Shown: positions 1-5,831 of the stretch, in pieces
How the letters are laid out: each line of letters starts with the position of its first letter
Position numbering within the stretch: position 1 is the stretch's first letter
Assembly (NCBI GenBank): GCA_002437575.1
Contig: DJQK01000090.1
Coordinates: 1 to 6,009 of the forward strand
Direction of reading: 5' to 3'
Source: Clostridiales bacterium UBA6388
GTDB lineage: Bacteria; Bacillota; Clostridia; Oscillospirales; Oscillospiraceae
DNA: 6,009 bases
Made by a program: the position numbers and the translations under genes
The notes under the pieces: model-generated
Database searches by the model: none
Told to the model about the DNA's origin: nothing
Seen by the model: only the letters and a program-made list of their open reading frames with translations

Positions 1-365
1 AAACCTTGTCTTGACGAAAAATCTCTCGCCTTCCACAACCGCTGATTGAATCAGAGCTTCCCTAGAAATCTCGCTGTTGGGTTGGACAATGTCGAGAGCC
101 AAATTTGTGGTGATGCATATGAACTTGGATGATACGACGTGTAAGCGCAAGTACTGATGGATCCATAGTGTTCTGAAAGCACAAAATCGGAAATCTTCGT
201 CAGAAGGCTGCCGATCTCCTTTTCCCGATTCGCGATAATTCAGAGCCGGTTTTGGAGGCAAATCAGCAAGAGCGAACGGTGAAGAAGGCAATGCGCCGCT
301 GACGCGGCGATCTTACGGTTTCACGCGCACCGTCCTGCTTTTCTCCGCGTTTTTTGAAATACTGC
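1..365. other. Unassigned low-GC region with a start-less leftward open frame
   Basis: No gene can be named here. Counting bases, 1-240 contain 108 G or C of 240 (45%), well below the neighbouring genes. On the minus strand one frame has no stop from the TAA at 315-313 down to base 1, which is 104 codons running out of the window. It has no ATG, and its TTG codons (291-289, 261-259) lack a ribosome binding site. The right half of the translation includes the peptide ALADLPPKPALNYRESGKG and the left part ends with VVEGERFFVKTRF. I have a vague sense of seeing similar peptides as dispersed intergenic sequence in Oscillospiraceae, but cannot verify it. A GC-only hairpin (CGCCGC, loop TGAC, GCGGCG) sits at 294-309 without a T-tract. 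The region could be a gene remnant, a dispersed repeat, or plain intergenic DNA. Confidence 0.35.
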
Positions 366-394
366 TCGACGCGGGACGGCAAGTCTGCTATCCT
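366..394 (+). promoter_or_regulatory. Probable extended -10 promoter of the SWIM protein gene
   Basis: A -35-like TCGACG (366-371) and a -10-like TATCCT (389-394) are separated by 17 bp, and the -10 is preceded by TGC (386-388), the extended -10 element. Each hexamer matches the sigma-A consensus at four of six positions. Transcription would start near 401, giving a leader of roughly 43 bases before the ATG at 444. The call is moderate because both boxes are imperfect. Confidence 0.45.
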
Positions 395-430
395 GTAGAA
401 AGGCACGGACAAAAAAGCGGGCCGGTGCAG

Positions 431-436
431 AGGAGG
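431..436 (+). promoter_or_regulatory. Ribosome binding site deciding the start at 444
   Basis: AGGAGG lies 7 bases before the ATG at 444. A second ATG at 440 is only 3 bases away, in another frame, and meets a stop after 32 codons. The spacing therefore selects 444, which opens the SWIM protein frame. Confidence 0.8.
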
Positions 437-443
437 AAAATGT

Positions 444-896
444 ATGGGCATTTTGAATTCGGCCAGTGGAGATTCCTGCTGGCGCGGTTACCGGTATTAC
501 GAGGAAAAACGCGTCCTCGAGCTTCGAAGACCGGATAAGACGCATCTGGAGGCGCGAGTCGCCGGGAGCAGGGCGGAGATGTACAGCGTAAGGCTCGATC
601 TGGAACACATCCGGAAGTCTTCGTGTGACTGTCCGCACGCGGCGGGCAGACGGGTGGTCTGCAAGCACATGGTCGCGGCATATTTTACGGCCTTCCCGGA
701 AGAGGCGAAAAAATATTATGCAGATGTCCTGCGGGCAGAGCGCGAATGGGAGGATGAGCAGGCGGCGCTTGCAGACAAGCTGGAGCGGTACGTGCGCGCA
801 CTGAAACGCAAAGACGCGCAGGACAGGCTTCTGGAGGTTCTGGAGATGGCGCCTGACTGGCTCTGGGAGCGTTTCGTGCGAGACTATGTAGAATAG
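444..896 (+). CDS. Stand-alone SWIM zinc-finger protein
   Basis: This 150-residue protein carries a SWIM zinc finger. The pattern CxC-x9-CxH is visible as C61, C63, C73 and H75, followed by a hydrophobic helix (MVAAYF). SWIM fingers are known from SWI2/SNF2 ATPases, MuDR transposases and MEKK1, where they are thought to bind DNA or protein; here no helicase or transposase domain is attached. The N-terminus (ILNSASGDSCWRGYRYYEE, residues 3-21) has the 'RGxxYY' look common to bacterial SWIM proteins. Residues 85-125 are highly charged and probably helical, with EREWEDEQ at 100-107. There is no signal peptide or membrane segment, so it is likely cytoplasmic. It appears to be transcribed alone, since the next gene has its own promoter 41 bases after the stop. 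The domain call is firm; cellular function is unknown. Confidence 0.85.
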   Translation: MGILNSASGDSCWRGYRYYEEKRVLELRRPDKTHLEARVAGSRAEMYSVRLDLEHIRKSSCDCPHAAGRRVVCKHMVAAYFTAFPEEAKKYYADVLRAEREWEDEQAALADKLERYVRALKRKDAQDRLLEVLEMAPDWLWERFVRDYVE

Positions 897-913
897 CGGC
901 CGGAAAAAAATCT

Positions 914-942
914 GAGACAAACGGCGGCTTTTCTGGTATAAT
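914..942 (+). promoter_or_regulatory. Sigma-A promoter of the membrane protein gene
   Basis: A perfect TATAAT (937-942) is preceded by the extended element TGG (934-936). GAGACA (914-919) lies 17 bp upstream and matches the -35 consensus at four of six positions (GACA). The expected transcription start is near 949, leaving a leader of about 64 bases. Confidence 0.75.
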
Positions 943-1000
943 AGCGCCGGTTCGGTCATTCGGTGCGGTTTTTACGTGAATGCGGGCCAAATGTAAGGAC

Positions 1001-1005
1001 AGGAG
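1001..1005 (+). promoter_or_regulatory. Ribosome binding site deciding the start at 1013
   Basis: AGGAG (within GGACAGGAG) is 7 bases before the ATG at 1013. An in-frame upstream ATG at 980 would add 11 mostly charged residues, and I see no Shine-Dalgarno match before it. The start at 1013 also places a hydrophobic helix directly at the N-terminus. Confidence 0.75.
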
Positions 1006-1012
1006 AAAAACA

Positions 1013-1504
1013 ATGCTTACAAACGTCATTCTGGAAGGTCTGGGACTGGGCGCGCTGCTGGTTCTGGTGTGCGCGGTCGGAATCCGCAGAGGCGCGATCG
1101 GGATGGTACATCTGTATGGGCCGGATGTGCAGGCGCGGTGCTGTGAGCTGGGGCTGACGACGCCGGAGCGCATCCGGAAAAACAGCGGCCGTTTTAAGCG
1201 GATCTGTATACCGGGATATATTGCCTATGTGCTGGTCTGCGTTTACGCCGTCAACGGCGCAAGAGGCTTTCTCCCGGGCTTCTGGCAGCTCGTTGTGATC
1301 CTTGAGATCATGAATCTGATCGACCGGTTTCTGGTCGACGATTACTGGGTCGGCCACACGAAGGCGTGGCGCATTCCGGGCACGGAGGATCTGCGGCCGT
1401 ATATCACCGCGCAGGACAAAAAGCGCAAGTGGCTGTTCGGGACGCTCGGCTTGACGCTCGTCGCCGCGATTTTGTCCGGCGTGATGGCGCTGATCGTGAC
1501 GTAA
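1013..1504 (+). CDS. Four-helix integral membrane protein, function unknown
   Basis: I do not recognise a named family for this 163-residue protein. Hydrophobic stretches suggest four membrane helices: about residues 5-23, 65-81, 88-105 and 140-161. Between the first two is a basic and polar segment (residues 45-63, including PERIRKNSGRFKR) that should face the cytoplasm. Between the third and fourth is a motif-rich loop with NLIDRFLVDDYWVGH (101-115), KAWRIPGTEDLRPY (117-130) and a basic KKRK (136-139). The dense Asp, Trp, His, Arg and Pro in that loop look like constrained functional residues rather than a plain linker. No cleavable signal peptide is evident. The gene has its own promoter and ends 15 bases before a strong hairpin terminator, so it is probably monocistronic. 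It could be a small transporter-like, sensor or enzyme membrane protein; the sequence alone does not say which. Confidence 0.8.
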   Translation: MLTNVILEGLGLGALLVLVCAVGIRRGAIGMVHLYGPDVQARCCELGLTTPERIRKNSGRFKRICIPGYIAYVLVCVYAVNGARGFLPGFWQLVVILEIMNLIDRFLVDDYWVGHTKAWRIPGTEDLRPYITAQDKKRKWLFGTLGLTLVAAILSGVMALIVT

Positions 1505-1514
1505 ACGGATATAC

Positions 1515-1549
1515 AAAACCTCCGCAGGGAAGTACCTGCGGAGGCTTTT
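1515..1549. terminator. Bidirectional intrinsic terminator between convergent genes
   Basis: CCTCCGCAGG (1519-1528) and CCTGCGGAGG (1535-1544) form a perfect 10-bp stem around the loop GAAGTA. AAAA (1515-1518) on the left and CTTTT (1545-1549) on the right give a T-tract on either strand. It lies between the stop of the rightward membrane protein gene at 1504 and the stop of the leftward SLH protein gene at 1555, so one hairpin can end both transcripts. Confidence 0.92.
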
Positions 1550-1554
1550 GCGTT

Positions 1555-3858
1555 TCACTGATTTTCCAGCGCCCAGAGCATTTTGGCGACCTCGGCGCGG
1601 GTGACCTTGCCGGTGGGGTTGAGCTTGCCGTTGGAGCCGGAGATGATCTTCCGGTCGACCATCGCAGAAAGCGGGCCCTTCGCCCAGTCGGCGACCTTCT
1701 TGACATCCGAGAAGCCGGACAGGCTCCCGGTGTCGGGCGACTGGCCGAGGTTCTGCGTGCGCGCGAGGATGACCATTGCCTCCTGCCGCGTGATGGTCGC
1801 GGTCGGGTTTCCGTAGAGCTTGCCGAGCTCATTGGAGCCGTCCATGTAGCCCAGCGCATACGCCGCCTTCATCGCGTCCAGCGCCCATGTGCCGATCTTA
1901 TTTGTGTCGACAAAGGGAAGCGAAACCGAGCTGTAGCTGTCCAGGTTTGTTCCGAGATAGCGCATGAGCGCGACGACGAATTCCTGCCGCGTCATCGAAT
2001 CATCCGGCCGGTAGAGAAGCTTTCCGTCCTTGCCGGCAGAACCTGTCAGCGTGCCTTCAAAGTACAGATCGTTGATATAGTCCTCTGCCCAGTGGCCCTT
2101 CGTGTCCGAGAAGGGGTTCGTCGGGCTGACGGTGACAGGGATGGACACGGTGGTATCGCCGTAGGTGACCTCGATCGCGCCGCTGGTCAGCTTGGAGACC
2201 GATGCGGCGGTAAATTTGCCGCTATCCGTGATCGTGCCGACGCCGCCGGTGACGCTCCAGGTAAAGCTGTTTGCCGCGGCTACGACCGAGTGGCCGTAAT
2301 ACGTCGCTTCGGCCGTCAGCGAAACGTCTGACTGCGCGGGCACGTGGAGCTCTTTCAGACGCGTTTTGCCGTCTTCCTTCAATACATCGATGCCGGTGAC
2401 CTGCTGCAAGATCACGACCTCGGCCTTCGCAGACATCTTGCCCGATTTCACGGTGACGCGGGCAGAGGGAATAGAAGCGCTCGACTGCGTGTCGAGTGTC
2501 AGGCTGCCTTCGCCGACCGTGCCGTAGGTCGAAGACCAGCTGGCGCTGCCGGGAACGCTTGCCGCCTGATAATTCCGGTCTGCCGCGCGTACGGTGAAGC
2601 TGACCTTTGCCCCGGGAAGCGCGTAGGTCTGCGCGGGGTAGAGGTAGAGCTGGCTGGCCTCTTCTGCCGTCGTTTTTTCGCGGACAAAGAAGAGGAAGTT
2701 TGCGCACGCGCGCATCGAGCCGTCGGTGGGGGAGTTTGCCGTGGCGCACTTGTCATAGCCGGGGTACTGCACGCCCAGCATCGTAGAGCCGCCGCCATCT
2801 AAGTTAAGAGCCGTCTCGCAGCCGAGAGACTCCATCATGTCGGCCAGATCGTAAAGATCGATGCCTGCCGAGCTTGCCGACTCATCCGCCGTATACACGA
2901 CCACCGTGCCGTCTTCCTTGACGCCGATGGCGGTGCGGGCGCGTTTTTTGTCTTTGGTGTCGAGCGAGAAGTCATAGACCGCCTTACCGTTTTCGACGAG
3001 CAGATCACCGCCGCCGCAGAGATAGGAAACGTCCTTCCATTCGTCTGCGCAGACGGCGGAAATGCTCACGCTGTCTCCGACCTTGAAGGCCTTCATGCCG
3101 GAAAGAACGTTCGAGTACGTCGTCTTTTCGGCGATCGCGAGGACAAAGCCGCCCGCGGGAATGGCGCACGAGGCCGTGTTTTCTACGATCTTCGTGACCT
3201 TCAGCTTCAGTTCGCCCGGCACGGTGAGCTCCGCCTTGCCGCCGGAGACGGGCTCGAGCACGAGATGATAGGCCGCGACGGAATTTTTTGTCGCCGTGTC
3301 ATAGTCGCGCGAATAAAGGCCGATGCCGTTGGCCGTCGTGAGAACTTTATTATAGAAAATTTCCGAGTCAGTGAACGCGCCGCCCGATACATACACGTGC
3401 ACGTCCGGGTCTCCGATGATCGCCGTACTGTCTTTCCGGAAGCCGACGGAATTGGCGCTGCCGCTCGTACGAAGAACGCCGTCCGTTACGACCGCGCCGT
3501 AGGGAATGCCCGTCGACATATCGAAAAACGAGCCGTTCACGCCAGCGACCAGCGCGAGGTTTTCATCCTCCAGATACGCCGCGATCTTGCTCATGGTGCT
3601 CCGGCCGTAGAGCGTCGAGCCGTAGATGACCATGGGCTGGACCTTTTTGTTGGGCTCGTATGTAAGCACGTGCTCCTGCAAGATATTTTTGGGGCCCGCG
3701 ACCGTTTCCTCGGCGTGGGTCATTTCGGTGTAGTCCAGCTCGTCTGCCAGCTGCATGGACCATTTGCGCACATTCTCCCGCGATACAGCCGAGACCGTTC
3801 CGCAAAGCAGGCTCGCCGCCAGAACCAGCGCAAGCGCCATCGCAATTCCTCGCTTCAT
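1555..3858 (-). CDS. Secreted SLH-anchored phosphodiester glycosidase (NAGPA-like domain)
   Basis: This 767-residue protein has a clear signal peptide (MKRG, hydrophobic core 5-19, probable cleavage after TVSA at residue 24). Residues about 100-392 form a phosphodiester glycosidase (NAGPA-type) domain, shown by GVNGSFFD (106-113), IPYGAVVTDGVL (118-129), CGGGDLLVENG (281-291), RARTAIG (306-312) and LNLDGGGSTML (351-361). The family includes the mammalian enzyme that removes GlcNAc from phosphodiester-linked mannose-6-phosphate; bacterial members are thought to act on surface sugar-phosphate polymers. Residues about 404-580 look like two Ig-like (Big-type) domains rich in Ser, Thr and Val. Three SLH repeats follow: FSDTKGHWAEDYI (583-595), FVDTNKIGTWALDAM (649-663) and FSDVKKVADWAKGPL (716-730), each with a later TRQE or TRAE. 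SLH repeats bind cell-wall polysaccharide, so the enzyme should sit on the cell surface. AGGAGG (3870-3865) lies 6 bases before the ATG. The natural substrate is unknown. Confidence 0.93.
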   Translation of the reverse strand: MKRGIAMALALVLAASLLCGTVSAVSRENVRKWSMQLADELDYTEMTHAEETVAGPKNILQEHVLTYEPNKKVQPMVIYGSTLYGRSTMSKIAAYLEDENLALVAGVNGSFFDMSTGIPYGAVVTDGVLRTSGSANSVGFRKDSTAIIGDPDVHVYVSGGAFTDSEIFYNKVLTTANGIGLYSRDYDTATKNSVAAYHLVLEPVSGGKAELTVPGELKLKVTKIVENTASCAIPAGGFVLAIAEKTTYSNVLSGMKAFKVGDSVSISAVCADEWKDVSYLCGGGDLLVENGKAVYDFSLDTKDKKRARTAIGVKEDGTVVVYTADESASSAGIDLYDLADMMESLGCETALNLDGGGSTMLGVQYPGYDKCATANSPTDGSMRACANFLFFVREKTTAEEASQLYLYPAQTYALPGAKVSFTVRAADRNYQAASVPGSASWSSTYGTVGEGSLTLDTQSSASIPSARVTVKSGKMSAKAEVVILQQVTGIDVLKEDGKTRLKELHVPAQSDVSLTAEATYYGHSVVAAANSFTWSVTGGVGTITDSGKFTAASVSKLTSGAIEVTYGDTTVSIPVTVSPTNPFSDTKGHWAEDYINDLYFEGTLTGSAGKDGKLLYRPDDSMTRQEFVVALMRYLGTNLDSYSSVSLPFVDTNKIGTWALDAMKAAYALGYMDGSNELGKLYGNPTATITRQEAMVILARTQNLGQSPDTGSLSGFSDVKKVADWAKGPLSAMVDRKIISGSNGKLNPTGKVTRAEVAKMLWALENQ

Positions 3859-3901
3859 AAGTATCCTCCTTCAAGCGTCCACCGCATAATTTTGTTTCTT
3901 G

Positions 3902-3930
3902 ATTTTAACACATTGTCACCAAAATGTAAA
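3902..3930 (-). promoter_or_regulatory. Promoter of the SLH glycosidase gene
   Basis: Read on the minus strand, TTTACA (3930-3925) and TAAAAT (3907-3902) are separated by exactly 17 bp, each with five of six consensus matches, and TGT before the -10 gives an extended element. The palindrome GTATATATAC (3931-3940) abuts the -35 on its upstream side and may act as an AT-rich UP-like element. The predicted start near 3895 leaves a leader of about 37 bases. Confidence 0.75.
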
Positions 3931-3943
3931 GTATATATACATA

Positions 3944-3958
3944 CGGAAAAGCTTTCCG
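3944..3958. repeat. Inverted repeat between divergent promoters, possible operator
   Basis: CGGAAA (3944-3949) and TTTCCG (3953-3958) are perfect inverted arms around the 3-base centre AGC. The element lies 13 bp upstream of the minus-strand -35 and 17 bp upstream of the plus-strand -35, between the two promoters. The size and symmetry would fit a dimeric regulator, but a 6-bp arm is short and chance is possible. The regulator, if any, is not identified. Confidence 0.35.
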
Positions 3959-3975
3959 CCTGTCAGGATTTTTAC

Positions 3976-4004
3976 TTGACAAGACAGCGGAAAACCGGTA
4001 TAAT
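3976..4004 (+). promoter_or_regulatory. Consensus sigma-A promoter of the ylxM-ffh-rpsP operon
   Basis: TTGACA (3976-3981) and TATAAT (3999-4004) are both perfect hexamers with a 17-bp spacer, the textbook optimum. Transcription should begin near 4011, giving a short leader of about 36 bases before the ATG at 4047. I see no riboswitch or attenuator in that leader, so strong constitutive expression is expected. Confidence 0.92.
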
Positions 4005-4046
4005 ACTCAGGCTGTAAAGAAAAAACACTGACATGCGGGAGGGCTT

Positions 4047-4391
4047 ATGAGACACGACGCGCTGCAAATGTCCCTTCTGTTTGACTATTATGCGGAGCTT
4101 CTGAGCGAAAAGCAGCGCACCTGCTTTGACCTCTACTATAATCAGGACCTGTCCCTGAGCGAAATTGCGCAGGAGCTCGGCGTCACGCGGCAGAGCGTCC
4201 ACGATTCGATCAGCAGAGCCGAAGCCTCGCTCACAGAGCTTGAGCGCGTCACCGGCTGCATCGCACGCGACCGGCGTCTGACGCTGGCGCTGGAGGAAGT
4301 TCGAAGCGCGTGCGAGAAGCTTCAGACAATTCCGGACGCGAAGGCGCTTTCCGAAAAGATTCTGGCGGCGTGCGCGTCCATAAAGGAGTAA
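4047..4391 (+). CDS. ylxM: YlxM family (UPF0122) helix-turn-helix protein
   Basis: This 114-residue protein matches YlxM in size, position and sequence. The first part (YYAELLSEKQRTCFDLYY, residues 14-31) followed by LSLSEIAQELGVTRQSV (35-51) is a helix-turn-helix resembling sigma factor region 4. The C-terminal part is helical and charged. YlxM is encoded next to ffh in many Firmicutes and is linked to the signal recognition particle pathway; in streptococci a YlxM protein has been reported to modulate SRP assembly and GTPase activity. It is the first gene of the operon. GGAGG (4038-4042) is only 4 bases from the ATG, a slightly short spacing. An ATG at 4033 reads only five codons before a stop, so it is not the start. 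The stop codon is 3 bases from the ffh start. Confidence 0.93.
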   Translation: MRHDALQMSLLFDYYAELLSEKQRTCFDLYYNQDLSLSEIAQELGVTRQSVHDSISRAEASLTELERVTGCIARDRRLTLALEEVRSACEKLQTIPDAKALSEKILAACASIKE

Positions 4392-4394
4392 AGT

Positions 4395-5762
4395 ATGGCA
4401 TTTGAAGGCTTGACCGAAAAGCTGTCCGCGGCGTTCAAAAAGCTGCGCGGCAAGGGCCGGCTCTCCGAGGCAGACGTCAAGGAGGCCATGCGCGAGATCC
4501 GTCTGGCGCTTCTCGAGGCCGACGTCAGCTATAAGGTCGTCAAGGACTTTATCAAAAAGACCACCGAGCGGGCCGTGGGCGCGGACGTTTTAGAGAGCCT
4601 GACCCCGGCGCAGATGATCGTCAAGATCGTCAACGAAGAGCTCACCGCCCTCATGGGCAGCGACAACCAGAAGATCCACATGGCCTCCCAGCCGCCGACG
4701 GTCGTGATGCTGGTCGGTCTTCAGGGCGCGGGCAAAACGACAAACGGCGCAAAGCTCGCGGGCCTGTTCAAAAAGCAGAATAAGAACCCGCTGCTCGTCG
4801 CGTGCGACATTTACCGTCCGGCGGCGATCAAGCAGTTACAGGTCGTAGGCGCGCAGCTCGGCATTCCGGTCTTTGAAATGGGCCAGACGAACCCCGTCGA
4901 TATCGCGAAGGCCGCCGTGGCGCACGCGATCCGGCACGGAAACGATATGGTGTTTCTCGACACCGCGGGCCGCCTGCACGTCGACGAGGCGCTGATGGAC
5001 GAGCTCAAGGCCATCAAGGCCGCCGTCAAGCCGAACGAAATTCTGCTCGTCGTCGACGCGATGACCGGTCAGGACGCCGTGAACGCCGCGCAGACATTCA
5101 ATGAATACCTCGATATTGACGGCGTGATGCTCTCGAAGCTCGACGGCGACGCACGAGGCGGCGCGGCGCTCTCTGTCAAGGCCGTCACCGGAAAGCCCAT
5201 CAAATTTATCGGCACGGGCGAAAAGCTGGACCAGATCGAGCCCTTCCATCCCGGCCGGATGGCCTCTCGGATCCTCGGCATGGGAGATGTTCTGACGCTC
5301 ATCGAAAAGGCCGAGGCCGCGTTCGACGCGAAAAAAGCCGCTGAGCTCGAGCAGAAGCTCAAGTCCAACAAATTCACCCTCGCCGATTTCTACGATCAGC
5401 TCGTGCAGCTCAAGGGCATGGGAAGCTTGCAGGACATCGCCGGGATGATGCCGGGGATGAACGCAGGCGCTCTTAAAAACGCGCAGTTAGACGAGAAGGC
5501 CATCTCGCGCACCGAGGCCATCATCCAGTCGATGACGCCCTATGAGCGCGAAAATCCGTCGGTGCTCAACCACAGCCGCAAACGCCGCATCGCAGCCGGC
5601 GCGGGCGTGAAGGTCGAGCAGATCAACCAGCTGCTCAAGCAGTTTGACATGATGAATCAGATGGTCAAGCAGTTCTCCGGGCCGGGCGCTTCGAAGAAAA
5701 TGAAGCGCATGGGCAAAATGGGCGGCATGGGCGGCTTCTCCGGCGGCTTCCCGGGATTTTAA
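4395..5762 (+). CDS. ffh: Signal recognition particle protein Ffh (SRP54)
   Basis: Ffh is the protein part of the bacterial signal recognition particle. With the 4.5S/6S RNA it binds signal sequences of nascent chains and, through GTP-dependent pairing with FtsY, delivers ribosomes to the membrane translocon. At 455 residues it has normal length. The N domain covers about 1-90. The GTPase G domain shows GLQGAGKTT (108-116, P-loop), DIYRPAA (138-144), DTAGR (189-193), SKLDGDARGG (247-256) and GTGEKLDQIEPFHPGRM (273-289). The methionine-rich M domain follows (about 328-455), with MTPYERENP (380-388), the RNA-binding SRKRRIAAGAG (394-404) and a Gly/Met tail (KRMGKMGGMGGF). The G4 motif has Ser247 where Thr is usual, a mild change. 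AAAGGAG (4382-4388), inside the end of ylxM and 6 bases before the ATG, suggests translational coupling. Confidence 0.98.
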   Translation: MAFEGLTEKLSAAFKKLRGKGRLSEADVKEAMREIRLALLEADVSYKVVKDFIKKTTERAVGADVLESLTPAQMIVKIVNEELTALMGSDNQKIHMASQPPTVVMLVGLQGAGKTTNGAKLAGLFKKQNKNPLLVACDIYRPAAIKQLQVVGAQLGIPVFEMGQTNPVDIAKAAVAHAIRHGNDMVFLDTAGRLHVDEALMDELKAIKAAVKPNEILLVVDAMTGQDAVNAAQTFNEYLDIDGVMLSKLDGDARGGAALSVKAVTGKPIKFIGTGEKLDQIEPFHPGRMASRILGMGDVLTLIEKAEAAFDAKKAAELEQKLKSNKFTLADFYDQLVQLKGMGSLQDIAGMMPGMNAGALKNAQLDEKAISRTEAIIQSMTPYERENPSVLNHSRKRRIAAGAGVKVEQINQLLKQFDMMNQMVKQFSGPGASKKMKRMGKMGGMGGFSGGFPGF

Positions 5763-5831
5763 GACATCGTTTCAGCTAAAAAGGAATAGCTTTACGAATA
5801 CAAAGAACAAAGAAATTTTGGAGGAAATACC

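Noticed and set aside
294..309. GC hairpin CGCCGC-TGAC-GCGGCG
   Set aside because: The stem is perfect but short, and neither strand has a T-tract after it, so it is not called a terminator. It is only noted as part of the unassigned left region.
944..973. Weak stem GCGCCG/CGGTGC followed by TTTTT, possible terminator of the SWIM gene
   Set aside because: The stem is only six pairs with one G-T pair, has an 11-base loop and a two-base gap before the T-tract, and its 5' arm overlaps the predicted transcription start of the next gene. A true terminator here cannot be claimed.
321..1558. Several leftward open frames opposite the SWIM and membrane protein genes
   Set aside because: They have Arg/Pro-rich translations without domains and overlap well-supported genes that have ribosome binding sites and promoters on the other strand.
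1366..2331. Long rightward open frame (321 codons) opposite the 3' end of the SLH protein gene
   Set aside because: It is antisense to the SLH repeats and runs through the terminator hairpin. The Arg-rich, low-complexity translation is typical of the mirror frame of GC-rich coding DNA, and the opposite strand encodes a clear multi-domain protein.
3265..4017. Rightward 250-codon open frame opposite the N-terminal half of the SLH protein
   Set aside because: It is antisense to the signal peptide and glycosidase domain, crosses both divergent promoters, and has no recognisable domain.
5774..5791. Small hairpin AGCTA/TAGCT between ffh and rpsP
   Set aside because: It is a five-pair, AT-rich stem with no proper T-tract, too weak to be a terminator or a convincing attenuator.
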